A stretch of 32,731 nt of DNA from Ligilactobacillus murinus DSM 20452 = NBRC 14221. GTDB lineage: Bacteria; Bacillota; Bacilli; Lactobacillales; Lactobacillaceae. The notes under the pieces are model-generated. The model saw only the letters and a program-made list of their open reading frames with translations. It made no database searches and was not told where the DNA came from. Location of the stretch: contig NZ_BCVJ01000021.1 in assembly GCF_001591685.1 (NCBI RefSeq), positions 1 through 32,731 on the forward strand, in the 5' to 3' direction. A program made the translations under genes and the position numbers. Shown in pieces: positions 1 through 7,843 of the stretch (position 1 is its first letter; the number at the start of each line of letters is the position of its first letter).

Positions 1-1
1 C

Positions 2-253
2 TCCTATTTATTAAGTGGGATAACGTGGTTTATGTTTTCCGGATTGTTATCAGGGGGAATAGGTGGCGGATACTTAGTTGATGAACTTCTAGGAGATAGA
101 AAAGGGGTGATTTATGCTCTATCAATGCTTTTACCAATTATTGTAGCAATTTGGTTAATAGCAAAGTATAACAAATGGATGTTTAAATATATCGTCTGGG
201 TGTTAAGTCGCAAAGGGTTGTTGCAAGTAGTGGATGAAAAGGATTCCAAATAA
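2..253 (+). CDS. Five-helix membrane protein family, copy 1 (3' part only)
   Basis: This is the C-terminal part of a gene that begins before the window. The frame is open from base 2 and reads SYLLSGITWFMFSG, which aligns with SYLLSSLSIILWLG and SYLLGEITWLMFLG in the two following genes. It keeps the last two predicted membrane helices and the family tail (KWMFKYIVWVL, then KGLLQVVD). An internal ATG at 32 is not the real start, because the similarity runs upstream of it. I do not recognise a named family, so the function is unknown. It is the first visible member of a tandem array of three. Confidence 0.75.
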   Translation, partial: SYLLSGITWFMFSGLLSGGIGGGYLVDELLGDRKGVIYALSMLLPIIVAIWLIAKYNKWMFKYIVWVLSRKGLLQVVDEKDSK

Positions 254-296
254 ATTTTAGAGTAGTCAGAAATAGTTATGATCGATAAATTGGTGG

Positions 297-336
297 TTGA
301 TTAGCCGATCACTTTACATATGATCTCTTGAGAGAT
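297..336 (+). promoter_or_regulatory. Putative promoter with operator-like dyad, leader of copy 2
   Basis: TTGATT (297-302) and TATGAT (319-324) are separated by 16 bp and could be -35 and -10 boxes. The perfect inverted repeat ATCTCT-TG-AGAGAT (323-336) overlaps the -10 box. The same arrangement recurs in the next leader. The promoter reading is inference; the dyad is seen directly. Confidence 0.4.
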
Positions 337-385
337 ATGAAAGAACTCTATACGTGGTAGAGCTAGAGAAGTTGGAGGTGATGAT

Positions 386-991
386 ATGGTAATAGAGACA
401 TGGGATAGTCCGTATATAGTGATTTGGCTATGCTTAGGGGTATTAGTAACAGTACTGATATTTGGTACGCGAGGGTATAGTGACAAATTAAATGGCTTGG
501 AGGCTGCATTTTATAGTGTAGTGATTGGAGGATTAGCTATTTTGAATGGAGCAGTCTTAGGACAAGTAATGTATGATAAGACAGTTAAATATGATGTATT
601 AGGTGTTTTAGGAAATACATTAGGTTTATCGGGATCATTACTGGTAAGTGGATTCATATTGCTAATATTTTACCGTTATCGAGTGGTGAAACATCCAGAA
701 GAGATTATTATTAAAAATGGGGATTTAGAGATAAGTGGTTCTTATTTACTTAGTAGCCTATCAATAATATTATGGCTAGGAATTATGTTAGGCGGTATAG
801 GCGTAGGTCATATTGTTATGGGATTAGTTGGTGATAGAGAGGGATTATTGATTGCTAGTACAGTACTTATTCCAATTGTTATAGCGATTTGGTTAATGAC
901 AAAATATAGCAAATGGATGTTTAAGTATATCGTCTGGGTGTTACGTCGCAAAGGATTGCTACAAGTAGTGGATGATAAGAATTCCGAATAA
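386..991 (+). CDS. Five-helix membrane protein family, copy 2
   Basis: A 201-residue protein with no recognised family. Hydrophobic stretches at about residues 9-27, 40-60, 74-97, 120-143 and 153-172 predict five membrane helices with short connecting loops. No signal peptide or lipobox is visible. The N-terminal ETWDSPYIVIW block and the basic C-terminal tail (KWMFKYIVWVLRRKG) are shared with its neighbours. The start is ATG 386, preceded by GGAGGTG at 374-380 with a 5-nt spacer. The copy at 1123-1749 is a close paralogue, and the leader between them is duplicated too. The dispensable, duplicated character suggests an accessory or immunity-type membrane protein, but this is inference only. 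Confidence 0.85.
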   Translation: MVIETWDSPYIVIWLCLGVLVTVLIFGTRGYSDKLNGLEAAFYSVVIGGLAILNGAVLGQVMYDKTVKYDVLGVLGNTLGLSGSLLVSGFILLIFYRYRVVKHPEEIIIKNGDLEISGSYLLSSLSIILWLGIMLGGIGVGHIVMGLVGDREGLLIASTVLIPIVIAIWLMTKYSKWMFKYIVWVLRRKGLLQVVDDKNSE

Positions 992-1034
992 ATTTTAGAG
1001 TAGTCAGAAATAGTTATGATTGCTAAATTGGTGA

Positions 1035-1074
1035 TTGGTTAGCCGATCACTTTACATATGATCTCTTGAGAGAT
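1035..1074 (+). promoter_or_regulatory. Putative promoter with operator-like dyad, leader of copy 3
   Basis: TTGGTT (1035-1040) and TATGAT (1057-1062) are 16 bp apart. The dyad ATCTCT-TG-AGAGAT is at 1061-1074, as in the preceding leader. Conservation in both copies, while other leader positions have changed, supports a regulatory role. Assignment as a promoter is inference. Confidence 0.4.
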
Positions 1075-1122
1075 ATGAAAGAACTCTATACGTGGTAGAA
1101 CCAGATAATTGGAGGCGATGAT

Positions 1123-1749
1123 ATGGCAATAGAGACCTGGGATAGTCCGTATATAGTGATTTGGCTATGTTTAGGGGTATTAGTAACAGTACTGACATAT
1201 GGTATGCGAGGATATAACGGTAAAATAAGTGGAATTAGCGCCGTAGTTTATGGACTATTGATAATGATATTGTCAGCGTTAGATGGAGCAGCGTTAGGAC
1301 AATATATGTACGATAAGACAGAAAAATACAATTTTTTAGGAAGTATAGGTATGACTTTAGGTTTATCAGGACCGCTATTAATAAGTGGATTAATACTATT
1401 TCTTTTTTATCAGAATCGTGTAGTAAAGCATAGTGATGAGATAGTACTTAGAGATGGGAATTTAGAGATAAGTGAATCGTATCTTCTTGGTGAGATAACA
1501 TGGTTAATGTTTCTAGGATTATTAGCATTAGGTATAGGAGCTGGTCATATTGTGATGGCGTTAGTCGGTGATAGAGAAGGTTTGCTAATTGCTAGTACAG
1601 TGTTGATTCCACTTATCGTAGCAATTTGGTTGATAACTCAATATCGTAAATGGATGTTTAAGTATATCGTCTGGGTATTACGTCGCAAAGGTCTGTTACA
1701 AGTGGTGGATGATGAAAGTAGATCTAAAGATACTGAATATTGTAAATAA
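1123..1749 (+). CDS. Five-helix membrane protein family, copy 3
   Basis: A 208-residue paralogue of the gene at 386-991. The N-terminal block ETWDSPYIVIWLCLGVLVTV is identical in both. The predicted five-helix pattern is the same, and the end is slightly longer (extra residues after VVDDE). Substitutions concentrate in the second and third helices and the loop between them. The start is ATG 1123 behind GGAGG at 1111-1115. It has its own duplicated leader with a promoter-like element, so copies may be transcribed separately. No named family is recognised and no function can be given from sequence. Confidence 0.85.
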   Translation: MAIETWDSPYIVIWLCLGVLVTVLTYGMRGYNGKISGISAVVYGLLIMILSALDGAALGQYMYDKTEKYNFLGSIGMTLGLSGPLLISGLILFLFYQNRVVKHSDEIVLRDGNLEISESYLLGEITWLMFLGLLALGIGAGHIVMALVGDREGLLIASTVLIPLIVAIWLITQYRKWMFKYIVWVLRRKGLLQVVDDESRSKDTEYCK

Positions 1750-1861
1750 ACCGGCAACATATTACAAAAGAAATAGGTGAACAAGGTAATTGATCAAAAA
1801 ATTATAGATGAAAAATAGATTTTGGAGCTAAGATTTTTTTAAAGAAGGAAGATGTTATTTA

Positions 1862-2641
1862 ATGGAAAGTAGATTACGTGTGTCAAAAAGAGCCAAGTTA
1901 GTTAAAACTGACACAGATTATTTTGCAAAATTAAAATATGGGTATTTAACGGTAGCAGTAGCTATTTTGAGCTTTGTTGCAATTTTAATAGTTGATTATT
2001 TTTTGGTCCAGTATAGTGATGCCTACTTTAATTTATTAGTATTATACAGTAATGCATTACATGGTTTTATCAGAACCTGTTTGATAATAATTTTAAGTAT
2101 TATTCCAGTGATCGTATGTAAGGCAAGTGCATTGATAAACCCTGTTGTATCGATCTCATTTTATTTCATTAGTTTGATCGTTTTGGGCTTTCCTTTAGGA
2201 GTGGCTATTTCAGTACTTCCAGAATTGATAATTCCTGTGGCCGTGCAAGTAACAGTTTTAACACTATTATTTTGCTCGATCGGTATAATTTTTAAAAAGG
2301 ATCTATCATCTTGGGGCTCTATTTTAAGCTTTGGATTAGTAGGTATAATTTCAATGACATTCACAAATTGGCAGTTTTTGCATTTAACTTTTTTGAATAC
2401 TATTTCATATTATGCTACTGTATTGCTATTTTTAGGTTATTTGATCTATGATGCCAATATGGCCATGAACAGCTATACCGAGGCTAAAGAACTGGGTGGG
2501 TTATTTTTTGTCAGTCTCTTATTAGCCAACTCATTGGATATTTTACAAGATATCATCGTCCTTTTCTTGGAGATCCTGACATCGGATTCAGATGATGATT
2601 CGGACAATGATTCAGATGGTGGCTTTGATAGTTTTTGGTAA
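1862..2641 (+). CDS. Bax inhibitor-1 (BI-1/YccA/YetJ) family-like membrane protein with acidic tail
   Basis: A 259-residue multi-pass membrane protein with about seven hydrophobic stretches between residues 28 and 238. The C-terminal half resembles the BI-1 family: IIFKKDLSSWGSILSFGLVG (about 143-162) matches the loop and helix preceding the family core, and GYLIYDANMA (192-201) matches the LYDLN-type motif. Asp197 and Asp226 (in NSLDILQD) sit where the proton-sensing aspartate pair lies in Bacillus YetJ, a calcium leak channel. It ends in a Ser/Asp-rich tail (SDSDDDSDNDSD) that is unusual for the family. The start is ATG 1862 after AAGGAAG. It follows the five-helix array in the same direction. 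The family call is from my recall of motifs, so it is moderately sure. Confidence 0.65.
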   Translation: MESRLRVSKRAKLVKTDTDYFAKLKYGYLTVAVAILSFVAILIVDYFLVQYSDAYFNLLVLYSNALHGFIRTCLIIILSIIPVIVCKASALINPVVSISFYFISLIVLGFPLGVAISVLPELIIPVAVQVTVLTLLFCSIGIIFKKDLSSWGSILSFGLVGIISMTFTNWQFLHLTFLNTISYYATVLLFLGYLIYDANMAMNSYTEAKELGGLFFVSLLLANSLDILQDIIVLFLEILTSDSDDDSDNDSDGGFDSFW

Positions 2642-2765
2642 AGTATATGTGATTTAGACCGTAATATGATAGCGATGATCTGGAATTTAAAGATATTAAA
2701 GTTTTAGCAACATTTGTGTCAAAGAAGAAAAGTAATGGCAATATGTCTAGAATAGCGAGGTGAGA

Positions 2766-3209
2766 ATGATCTTTAACAAAAAGAAAAATGTGATCGTATT
2801 AGTGATAGTATCTCTTATAATAGTCGTATTGCTCGGAGAAAATCAACTGACGATCGTCAAAGAGACTAAACTAGTTAGAGAAGTGCTTGCGCAAAAGTTT
2901 CCAAGTGAGGCAGAGAAGCGTCGACGTATCGCGTTGTGGGTCGTACAACATTTTGATGTTCCAGAGCCTATAAAAGAGGTAAAGGTAAGTAAAATAAAAT
3001 CTTATGGGTTATTTGGAACGGGAGGAAGAGCTGCATCGGTAATTATTAATAGTAATGAAAAATATATTGTTGATGGAATAAGTGTCGAAAAAAATGGAAA
3101 TGTTAGAGGTGGGGCAATATATGATGATAGAAATTTAAAATATATACATGATCCTAATAGGAAAAAAGACTTATTTGGAATTAAAATTTCATGCTGGGAG
3201 AAGGAATAA
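2766..3209 (+). CDS. Membrane-anchored extracellular protein, paralogue A (possible DUF1433-like)
   Basis: About 147 residues. A lysine-rich N-terminus (NKKKN) and one hydrophobic segment (VIVLVIVSLIIVVLLG) give an uncleaved anchor with the rest outside the cell. Then comes a charged helical block (LVREVLAQKFPSEAEKR) and a small beta-rich domain with a GTGGR motif. I chose ATG 2766 because GCGAGG (2755-2760) lies 5 nt upstream; the in-frame GTG at 2760 overlaps that site. General resemblance to DUF1433 proteins, which often occur as tandem anchored paralogues, is a weak impression only. The gene at 3298-3741 is its partial twin. Confidence 0.7.
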   Translation: MIFNKKKNVIVLVIVSLIIVVLLGENQLTIVKETKLVREVLAQKFPSEAEKRRRIALWVVQHFDVPEPIKEVKVSKIKSYGLFGTGGRAASVIINSNEKYIVDGISVEKNGNVRGGAIYDDRNLKYIHDPNRKKDLFGIKISCWEKE

Positions 3210-3297
3210 TTTATGTGTAATCTAAATTATTTTAATAACATTTTGAGAAATATATAGTAGTAAACTAAAAATTAGGATAAGCAGACTAGCGAGGTAA

Positions 3298-3741
3298 GTG
3301 AATTTGCTTAACAAAAAGAAAAATGTGATCGTATTAGTGATAGTATCTCTTATAATGATCGTATTGCTTGGAGAAGATCAACTGACGATCGTCAAAGAGA
3401 CTGAACTAGTTAGAGAAGTACTTGCGCAAAAGTTTCCAAGTGAGGCGGAGAAGCGTCAACGTATCGCGTTGTGGGTCGTACAACATTTTGAAGGACCTGA
3501 ACCAATAAAGACGATAGAAGTAGGAAAATTTGAAAGTTACGGCTTTTTAGGTACGGGTGGTAGAGGTGTTTCTGTACGAATCAATAAGAAAGAATATAAT
3601 ACGATGAGTTTGCAATTGGTAAAAGATAGCCCCAATGGTGGCTTTGGAATTCATAAAGCAAATGAGTTTCATTTTGAAAAACAAAATGATAAAAATTTAA
3701 AGGGTGTAGAAGTCAAACTTTGGCGGTCAGACAACGGGTAG
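3298..3741 (+). CDS. Membrane-anchored extracellular protein, paralogue B (possible DUF1433-like)
   Basis: 147 residues from GTG 3298. A TTG at 3304 has a better spacer (9 nt) to the GAGG at 3291-3294 and could be the true start. The anchor helix and the block through VVQHFE are almost the same, base for base, as in the preceding gene (3308-3491 against 2773-2956). After that the two proteins diverge sharply, although GTGGRG and a late beta-rich layout are kept. Function is unknown. The conserved front and variable back suggest module exchange or fast divergence of the exposed domain. A terminator follows at 3763-3804. Confidence 0.7.
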   Translation: MNLLNKKKNVIVLVIVSLIMIVLLGEDQLTIVKETELVREVLAQKFPSEAEKRQRIALWVVQHFEGPEPIKTIEVGKFESYGFLGTGGRGVSVRINKKEYNTMSLQLVKDSPNGGFGIHKANEFHFEKQNDKNLKGVEVKLWRSDNG

Positions 3742-3762
3742 TAATTCAAATAGCATAATAAC

Positions 3763-3804
3763 AAAATGTCCAGCATGATCTTTTACGATCGCGCTGGACA
3801 TTTT
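3763..3804. terminator. Bidirectional terminator between accessory cluster and gatD
   Basis: AAAATGTCCAGC (3763-3774) pairs perfectly with GCTGGACATTTT (3793-3804), and GATC/GATC can pair inside the loop. Runs of A on one side and T on the other give U-tracts in both directions. It sits between two convergent gene ends (3741 and 3807). Confidence 0.8.
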
Positions 3805-3806
3805 GG

Positions 3807-4511
3807 TTAATATGTTGGTTTGATTTTTAGTTCTTCTTGAGCAGTTAGATCAGCTTCAGGATACTTACGCTTCAAAGCAGTCAGTAAGATCCGCTTAGCT
3901 AATTCGCCGTTACGAGCTAAGATCGGACCATGGAAGTAAGAACAGTAAACATTCTTATAGATCGCACCTTCACCTTGATCTTTGCCGTTATTACCGTGGC
4001 CACTGATGACTTTTCCTAAAGGGCGTTCATCCTTACCAAGGTAGGTAACACCATTGTGGTTTTCAAAACCATGGTATTTTTGCCCCGTTTCTTCATTTTC
4101 GATCACGATATCGCCGATGAAACGGTTATTGTCTTGGCTTTTTGTATAATGGTCAAGTGCTGAGATCCCCTCGATGCGTTCACCATTTGCTCCAATATAA
4201 TATTTACCGAGTAATTGGTAGCCCCCACAGATCGCAAGCATTGGTCCACCATCTTCAATATAGTCGGTCAAAGCTTGTTTTTTTGCTTGGATATCTTTAG
4301 AAACAATGACTTGTTCATGATCTTGACCACCACCAAAAAAGGCAATGTCGAATTTTGTAGCATCAAATGGTTGGTCAAGTGAGATAACTTCTGAAGTCAG
4401 TTCAACATCCATCTGTTTGGCATAGTATTCTAAAACTAAAACGTTGCCGATATCACCATAAGTGTTCAATAGATCGCCATAAAGGTGTGCTAAGTGAAGT
4501 TGGTATTTCAT
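3807..4511 (-). CDS. gatD: Lipid II isoglutaminyl synthase, glutaminase subunit GatD
   Basis: 234 residues. It is a class I glutamine amidotransferase that supplies ammonia to MurT for converting D-glutamate of lipid II stem peptides to D-isoglutamine, at the cytoplasmic membrane. The nucleophile is Cys95 in LAICGGYQLLG and the catalytic His194 lies in YFHGPILARNGEL. The N-terminal HLYGDLLNTYGDIGN block is typical of GatD. The start is ATG 4511, one base after the murT stop, with GGGAGG inside the murT end about 11 nt upstream; an in-frame ATG further upstream lies inside murT. It is the second gene of a murT-gatD operon and ends at the shared terminator. Confidence 0.93.
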   Translation of the reverse strand: MKYQLHLAHLYGDLLNTYGDIGNVLVLEYYAKQMDVELTSEVISLDQPFDATKFDIAFFGGGQDHEQVIVSKDIQAKKQALTDYIEDGGPMLAICGGYQLLGKYYIGANGERIEGISALDHYTKSQDNNRFIGDIVIENEETGQKYHGFENHNGVTYLGKDERPLGKVISGHGNNGKDQGEGAIYKNVYCSYFHGPILARNGELAKRILLTALKRKYPEADLTAQEELKIKPTY

Positions 4512-4512
4512 A

Positions 4513-5862
4513 TTAATCCATGCCTCCCTTGATATAGCCTTCATCTGCTAAAAGTTTTCGTAATTGCAAGACTGCAGTGTAGGTTGCTAGTACATAAATA
4601 TGTTCTGTTGGCATCGTTTTGAGATAAGCTAAGACGTCTTTTAGGCTTTCACGTTGCGCAAAGTTTTCTTCGGGAACACCAGCTACGCGCAACCGGAATG
4701 TGATGTCTTTGTAACGTTCGCCCCCGGTCAAGACACTAGGGATCTTGTCAAATGGTAAGTTTTCAAAATCACCATCCCAGATCCAGCTCGTATCGATCCC
4801 GTCAGCGTAATTAGCGTTCAACAAGACTGCCAGTGAAAATGGCTTATCATCAGTCTTGATCATTTCTAAAACTTGGTCAAGACCGACTGGATTTTTGACC
4901 AAGATCATCGTGACTTCTTTACCATCTAGATCGATCACTTCTTGCCGGCCAAAGACTTTTTCGTCATTTTGACTGAGCGCTTGGCAGATAGTTTTTGGTT
5001 CGACCTCTAATTGAGATCCGACTGCATAAGCGGCTAGGGCGTTATAGATGTTGTAGGTCCCACCGATATGCAAGTCGACTTCATGTCCGTTGATCGTAAA
5101 TTTAGAAGACTGTGGGGTCTGTGCTAAGATACGATCGACTTTATAAGTCAATTTTGGCCGTTTAAAACCACAGTTAGGACAAAAATATTTACCTAAATTA
5201 CTGTAGGAACGGTATTTGAAATGTAAGATATGTTGGCATCCTGGGCAAAGTAAGCCATCAGTATTAGCAGGAGCAAGTTGATCTTTTTCAGCTTTATCTG
5301 CAAAACCGTAATAAACAACTTTATTAGGCAATTCCTTACTATTGAAAATAGGGGCATCGCCATTTGCAAGTACAAGCGCATCGGGGTGCATCAAGACACC
5401 CTTCAAGATTTTGTCATAAGTCGTGTAGATCTCACCATAACGATCCATTTGATCACGGAAAAGGTTAGTCAACACGAACATTTTTGGTTTGATATATTCG
5501 CAGACGATCGGCACATTGGCTTCATCGGTTTCAAGGACAGCGAGTTTTTTGCCCGAGCTCGTTTTTTGAGCTGTCAAAAATGCGGTCACGATCCCTTGTT
5601 TCATATTAGAGCCGCTCTTATTAGTCAAAACATTACCGTATTTAGCTTGTAGCACTTTTACGGTCAAAGCGGTCGTTAGTGTTTTACCATTGGTCCCAGT
5701 GATGATCACGATCTCGTAATCTTTAGCTAAAGCTTTTAAAACATCAGGATCAATTTTTAAAGTTAACTTACCAGGCAGAGAGGTCCCACCGTGCATAAAA
5801 TTATGCAAGAACCAGTGAGAAGTTTTACCCGCAGTAATTGCGATTGAACTTTTAAATGACAT
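4513..5862 (-). CDS. murT: Lipid II isoglutaminyl synthase, Mur-ligase-like subunit MurT
   Basis: 449 residues. It is the ATP-dependent amidotransferase half of the MurT/GatD complex, which amidates D-Glu in lipid II. The ATP loop GTNGKT is at 56-61. The central Mur ligase domain carries a four-cysteine zinc ribbon (Cys206, Cys209, Cys228, Cys231) characteristic of MurT. A C-terminal DUF1727-type domain includes YADGIDTSWIWD (352-363), the region of the catalytic aspartate. The start is ATG 5862 with GGAGG upstream on the minus strand. A possible extended -10 (TGGTAAGAT) lies at 5896-5904. Amidated peptidoglycan is needed for efficient cross-linking in these bacteria. Confidence 0.95.
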   Translation of the reverse strand: MSFKSSIAITAGKTSHWFLHNFMHGGTSLPGKLTLKIDPDVLKALAKDYEIVIITGTNGKTLTTALTVKVLQAKYGNVLTNKSGSNMKQGIVTAFLTAQKTSSGKKLAVLETDEANVPIVCEYIKPKMFVLTNLFRDQMDRYGEIYTTYDKILKGVLMHPDALVLANGDAPIFNSKELPNKVVYYGFADKAEKDQLAPANTDGLLCPGCQHILHFKYRSYSNLGKYFCPNCGFKRPKLTYKVDRILAQTPQSSKFTINGHEVDLHIGGTYNIYNALAAYAVGSQLEVEPKTICQALSQNDEKVFGRQEVIDLDGKEVTMILVKNPVGLDQVLEMIKTDDKPFSLAVLLNANYADGIDTSWIWDGDFENLPFDKIPSVLTGGERYKDITFRLRVAGVPEENFAQRESLKDVLAYLKTMPTEHIYVLATYTAVLQLRKLLADEGYIKGGMD

Positions 5863-5912
5863 GAAATTTCCTCCGATTTTTTTATGTCAACTTGTATCTT
5901 ACCATAAAATAC

Positions 5913-6073
5913 AGATCAGTGTGCAGAAAAACGGGTCAAGCCGTACGGATAGCATAGGATAAGCCAAGAGGCGTTTTTGGCGTCTTGCTTATCCGTAGCT
6001 ATCAGCTAGGCTCAGTTTTTCGGAGCACGACAAAGATCAGTGTGCGCAAAAACGGGTCAAGCCGTACGGATAG
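5913..6073. repeat. Palindromic element, about 1.3 copies of a 121-bp unit
   Basis: A 40-bp sequence at 5913-5952 recurs at 6034-6073 with two mismatches (38/40), 121 bp apart. The span 5921-6028 is a long imperfect palindrome. Nested arms are GTGC/GCAC (5921-5924, 6025-6028), AAAAAC/GTTTTT (5927-5932, 6015-6020), AGCC/GGCT (5939-5942, 6009-6012), GATAGC/GCTATC (5948-5953, 5998-6003) and GGATAAGC/GCTTATCC (5957-5964, 5987-5994). It lies between the divergent murT and tdk. It looks like a MITE or REP-type element with a truncated second copy. No known family is recognised. Confidence 0.75.
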
Positions 6074-6080
6074 TGAGACC

Positions 6081-6094
6081 TAACAAATTTGTTA
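6081..6094. promoter_or_regulatory. 14-bp perfect palindrome upstream of tdk
   Basis: TAACAAATTTGTTA is a perfect palindrome just after the repeat element. A TATACT (6118-6123) downstream could be the tdk -10 box, with a weak -35 (TGAAAT at 6096-6101, 16-bp spacer). An operator role is possible but unproven. Confidence 0.35.
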
Positions 6095-6156
6095 ATGAAA
6101 TTTACGTATAAATCATATATACTAGTTTAGGAACTACTAAAAGGATGGTGGCGTTA

Positions 6157-6747
6157 GTGGCACAGCTTTTTTTCCGCTATGGAGCAATGAACAGTGGTAA
6201 GACGATCGAGATCTTAAAAGTTGCACATAATTACGAGGAACAAGATAAAAGTGTGATCATTATGACTAGCGGGTTAGATGATCGCGATGAAGTCGGCTAT
6301 GTTTCGAGTCGGATCGGGCTCAAACGTAAGGCATATCCGATCTTTGAAGAAGATGACCTATTAGCTAAGGTCAAAGAACTAGACCCAAATGCTGCATGTG
6401 TTTTGGTCGATGAAGCGCAGTTTTTGAGTAAACATCACGTCTTGGAATTAACACGTGTAGTCGATGAGTTGAACATTCCCGTGATGACATTTGGTCTAAA
6501 AAATGATTTTCGTAATGAATTATTTGAAGGATCAAAATATTTGTTACTCTATGCCGATAAGATCGAAGAGATGAAAACGATCTGCTGGTTTTGCAATAAA
6601 AAAGCGATCATGAACTTGCGAGTAAATGATGGCAAGCCAGTTTATGATGGCAAACAGATCGAGATCGGTGGCAACGAATCCTATTATCCAGTGTGTCGCA
6701 AACATTATGTTGCGCCACCAACTGATACGAACAATATTATTAAGTAA
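6157..6747 (+). CDS. tdk: Thymidine kinase
   Basis: 196 residues from GTG 6157. It phosphorylates thymidine to dTMP with ATP in the salvage pathway, in the cytoplasm. The Walker A motif is GAMNSGKT (9-16), and the catalytic Glu86 is in LVDEAQFL. The zinc-binding lasso uses Cys143, Cys146, Cys180 and His183. Start choice: the product [15 protein letters not shown] begins as in the family, and GGTGG (6147-6151) is 5 nt upstream of the GTG; ATG 6145 would overlap the ribosome site. It is followed by prfA after 10 bp, as usual in lactobacilli, so the two are probably co-transcribed. Confidence 0.95.
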   Translation: MAQLFFRYGAMNSGKTIEILKVAHNYEEQDKSVIIMTSGLDDRDEVGYVSSRIGLKRKAYPIFEEDDLLAKVKELDPNAACVLVDEAQFLSKHHVLELTRVVDELNIPVMTFGLKNDFRNELFEGSKYLLLYADKIEEMKTICWFCNKKAIMNLRVNDGKPVYDGKQIEIGGNESYYPVCRKHYVAPPTDTNNIIK

Positions 6748-6757
6748 GGAGATTTTT

Positions 6758-7843
6758 ATGGATAAGTTATTTGACAGATTGCAAATGCTCGAAGATCGCT
6801 ATGAAGAACTCGGCGAATTGCTCTCTGATCCAGATGTGATCGCAGATACCAAGCGCTTTATGGAACTTTCAAAAGAGATGGCCGATCTGCGTGAAACAGT
6901 CGAAAAGTATAACAAATATAAGCAAGTCATCCAACAGATCAAAGATGATGAAGAGATGCTTGGGGCAGGACTTGACGATGATGAAATGACAACAATGGTC
7001 AAAGAAGAATTGGCAAGCTCAAAAACTGAAAAAGAACAATTAGAAGAAGAGATCAAGATCTTGCTTTTACCTAAGGACCCTAACGATGATAAAAACATCA
7101 TCATGGAGATCCGTGGCGCTGCTGGTGGGGATGAAGCTAGTCTATTTGCAGGTGATCTATTCACGATGTATAGCAAGTATGCTGAACATCAAGGCTGGAA
7201 TATCGAAGTTATCGACAAGACCATGACTGAAGTAGGTGGCTTTAAAGAAATCGCACTCTTGATCAATGGTAAGAGCGTTTATTCTAAATTGAAATATGAA
7301 TCTGGGGCTCACCGTGTCCAACGGATCCCAGTGACCGAATCTCAAGGTCGGGTGCATACCTCAACGGCTACCGTAGTTGTTATGCCTGAAGAAGAAGATG
7401 TTGAGATCGAGATCGATCCAAAAGACATCAGAGTCGATGTTTACCGTGCTTCTGGTGCTGGTGGTCAGCACATCAACAAGACATCTTCAGCTGTGCGGAT
7501 GACTCACTTGCCAACGGGGATCGTTGTTGCGATGCAAGATCAACGTTCACAACAACAAAACCGTGAAAAAGCGATGAAGATCTTGCGTGCACGTGTCTAT
7601 GACTATTATGCTGCCCAAGAGCAAAGTGCTTATGATGAAAACCGTAAATCTGCTGTTGGTACTGGGGATCGCTCTGAACGGATCAGAACTTACAACTATC
7701 CACAAAACCGCGTTACTGATCACCGGATCGGGCTTAGCTTGAACAAGCTTGACCGCATCATGAACGGTGAATTAGAAGATGTGATCGATGCTTTAGTTCT
7801 TTACGATCAAACTAAAGCCTTAGAAGAATTACAAAATGGATAA
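6758..7843 (+). CDS. prfA: Peptide chain release factor 1
   Basis: 361 residues, the normal length. It recognises UAA and UAG in the ribosomal A site and triggers peptide release. The peptidyl-transferase GGQ is at 235-237 ([17 protein letters not shown]), and its glutamine is the target of PrmC. The stop-codon tripeptide is PVT (191-193), where many bacteria have PAT. The N-terminal helical domain is residues 1-100. The start is ATG 6758 with AAGGAG 5-8 nt upstream; earlier in-frame starts lie inside tdk. The stop overlaps the prmC start by 8 bp, a translational coupling with its modifying enzyme. Confidence 0.97.
   Translation: MDKLFDRLQMLEDRYEELGELLSDPDVIADTKRFMELSKEMADLRETVEKYNKYKQVIQQIKDDEEMLGAGLDDDEMTTMVKEELASSKTEKEQLEEEIKILLLPKDPNDDKNIIMEIRGAAGGDEASLFAGDLFTMYSKYAEHQGWNIEVIDKTMTEVGGFKEIALLINGKSVYSKLKYESGAHRVQRIPVTESQGRVHTSTATVVVMPEEEDVEIEIDPKDIRVDVYRASGAGGQHINKTSSAVRMTHLPTGIVVAMQDQRSQQQNREKAMKILRARVYDYYAAQEQSAYDENRKSAVGTGDRSERIRTYNYPQNRVTDHRIGLSLNKLDRIMNGELEDVIDALVLYDQTKALEELQNG

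Larger units (their letters stand above)
2..1749 (+). repeat. Tandem gene array, about 737-bp repeat unit
   Basis: Three paralogous genes lie head to tail. The unit is gene plus intergenic leader: leaders 254-385 (132 bp) and 992-1122 (131 bp) are close copies, and the starts at 386 and 1123 are 737 bp apart. The shared leader and the first roughly 75 bp of the genes are nearly identical at DNA level, and so are the gene ends. The middle of the coding region has drifted more. This pattern suggests duplication followed by divergence, with the ends held similar by recombination or selection. Confidence 0.85.

Noticed and set aside
5278..5652. Plus-strand open frame of 124 codons
   Set aside because: It lies wholly antisense to murT, which has complete motifs; no ribosome site or domain supports it.
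5913..6073. CRISPR array
   Set aside because: Only two copies, one incomplete, 121 bp apart, and the 'spacer' is itself part of a palindrome. No cas genes are present.
6799..7176. Minus-strand open frame inside prfA
   Set aside because: A shadow of the prfA coding sequence with low-complexity serine-rich translation and no start signal.
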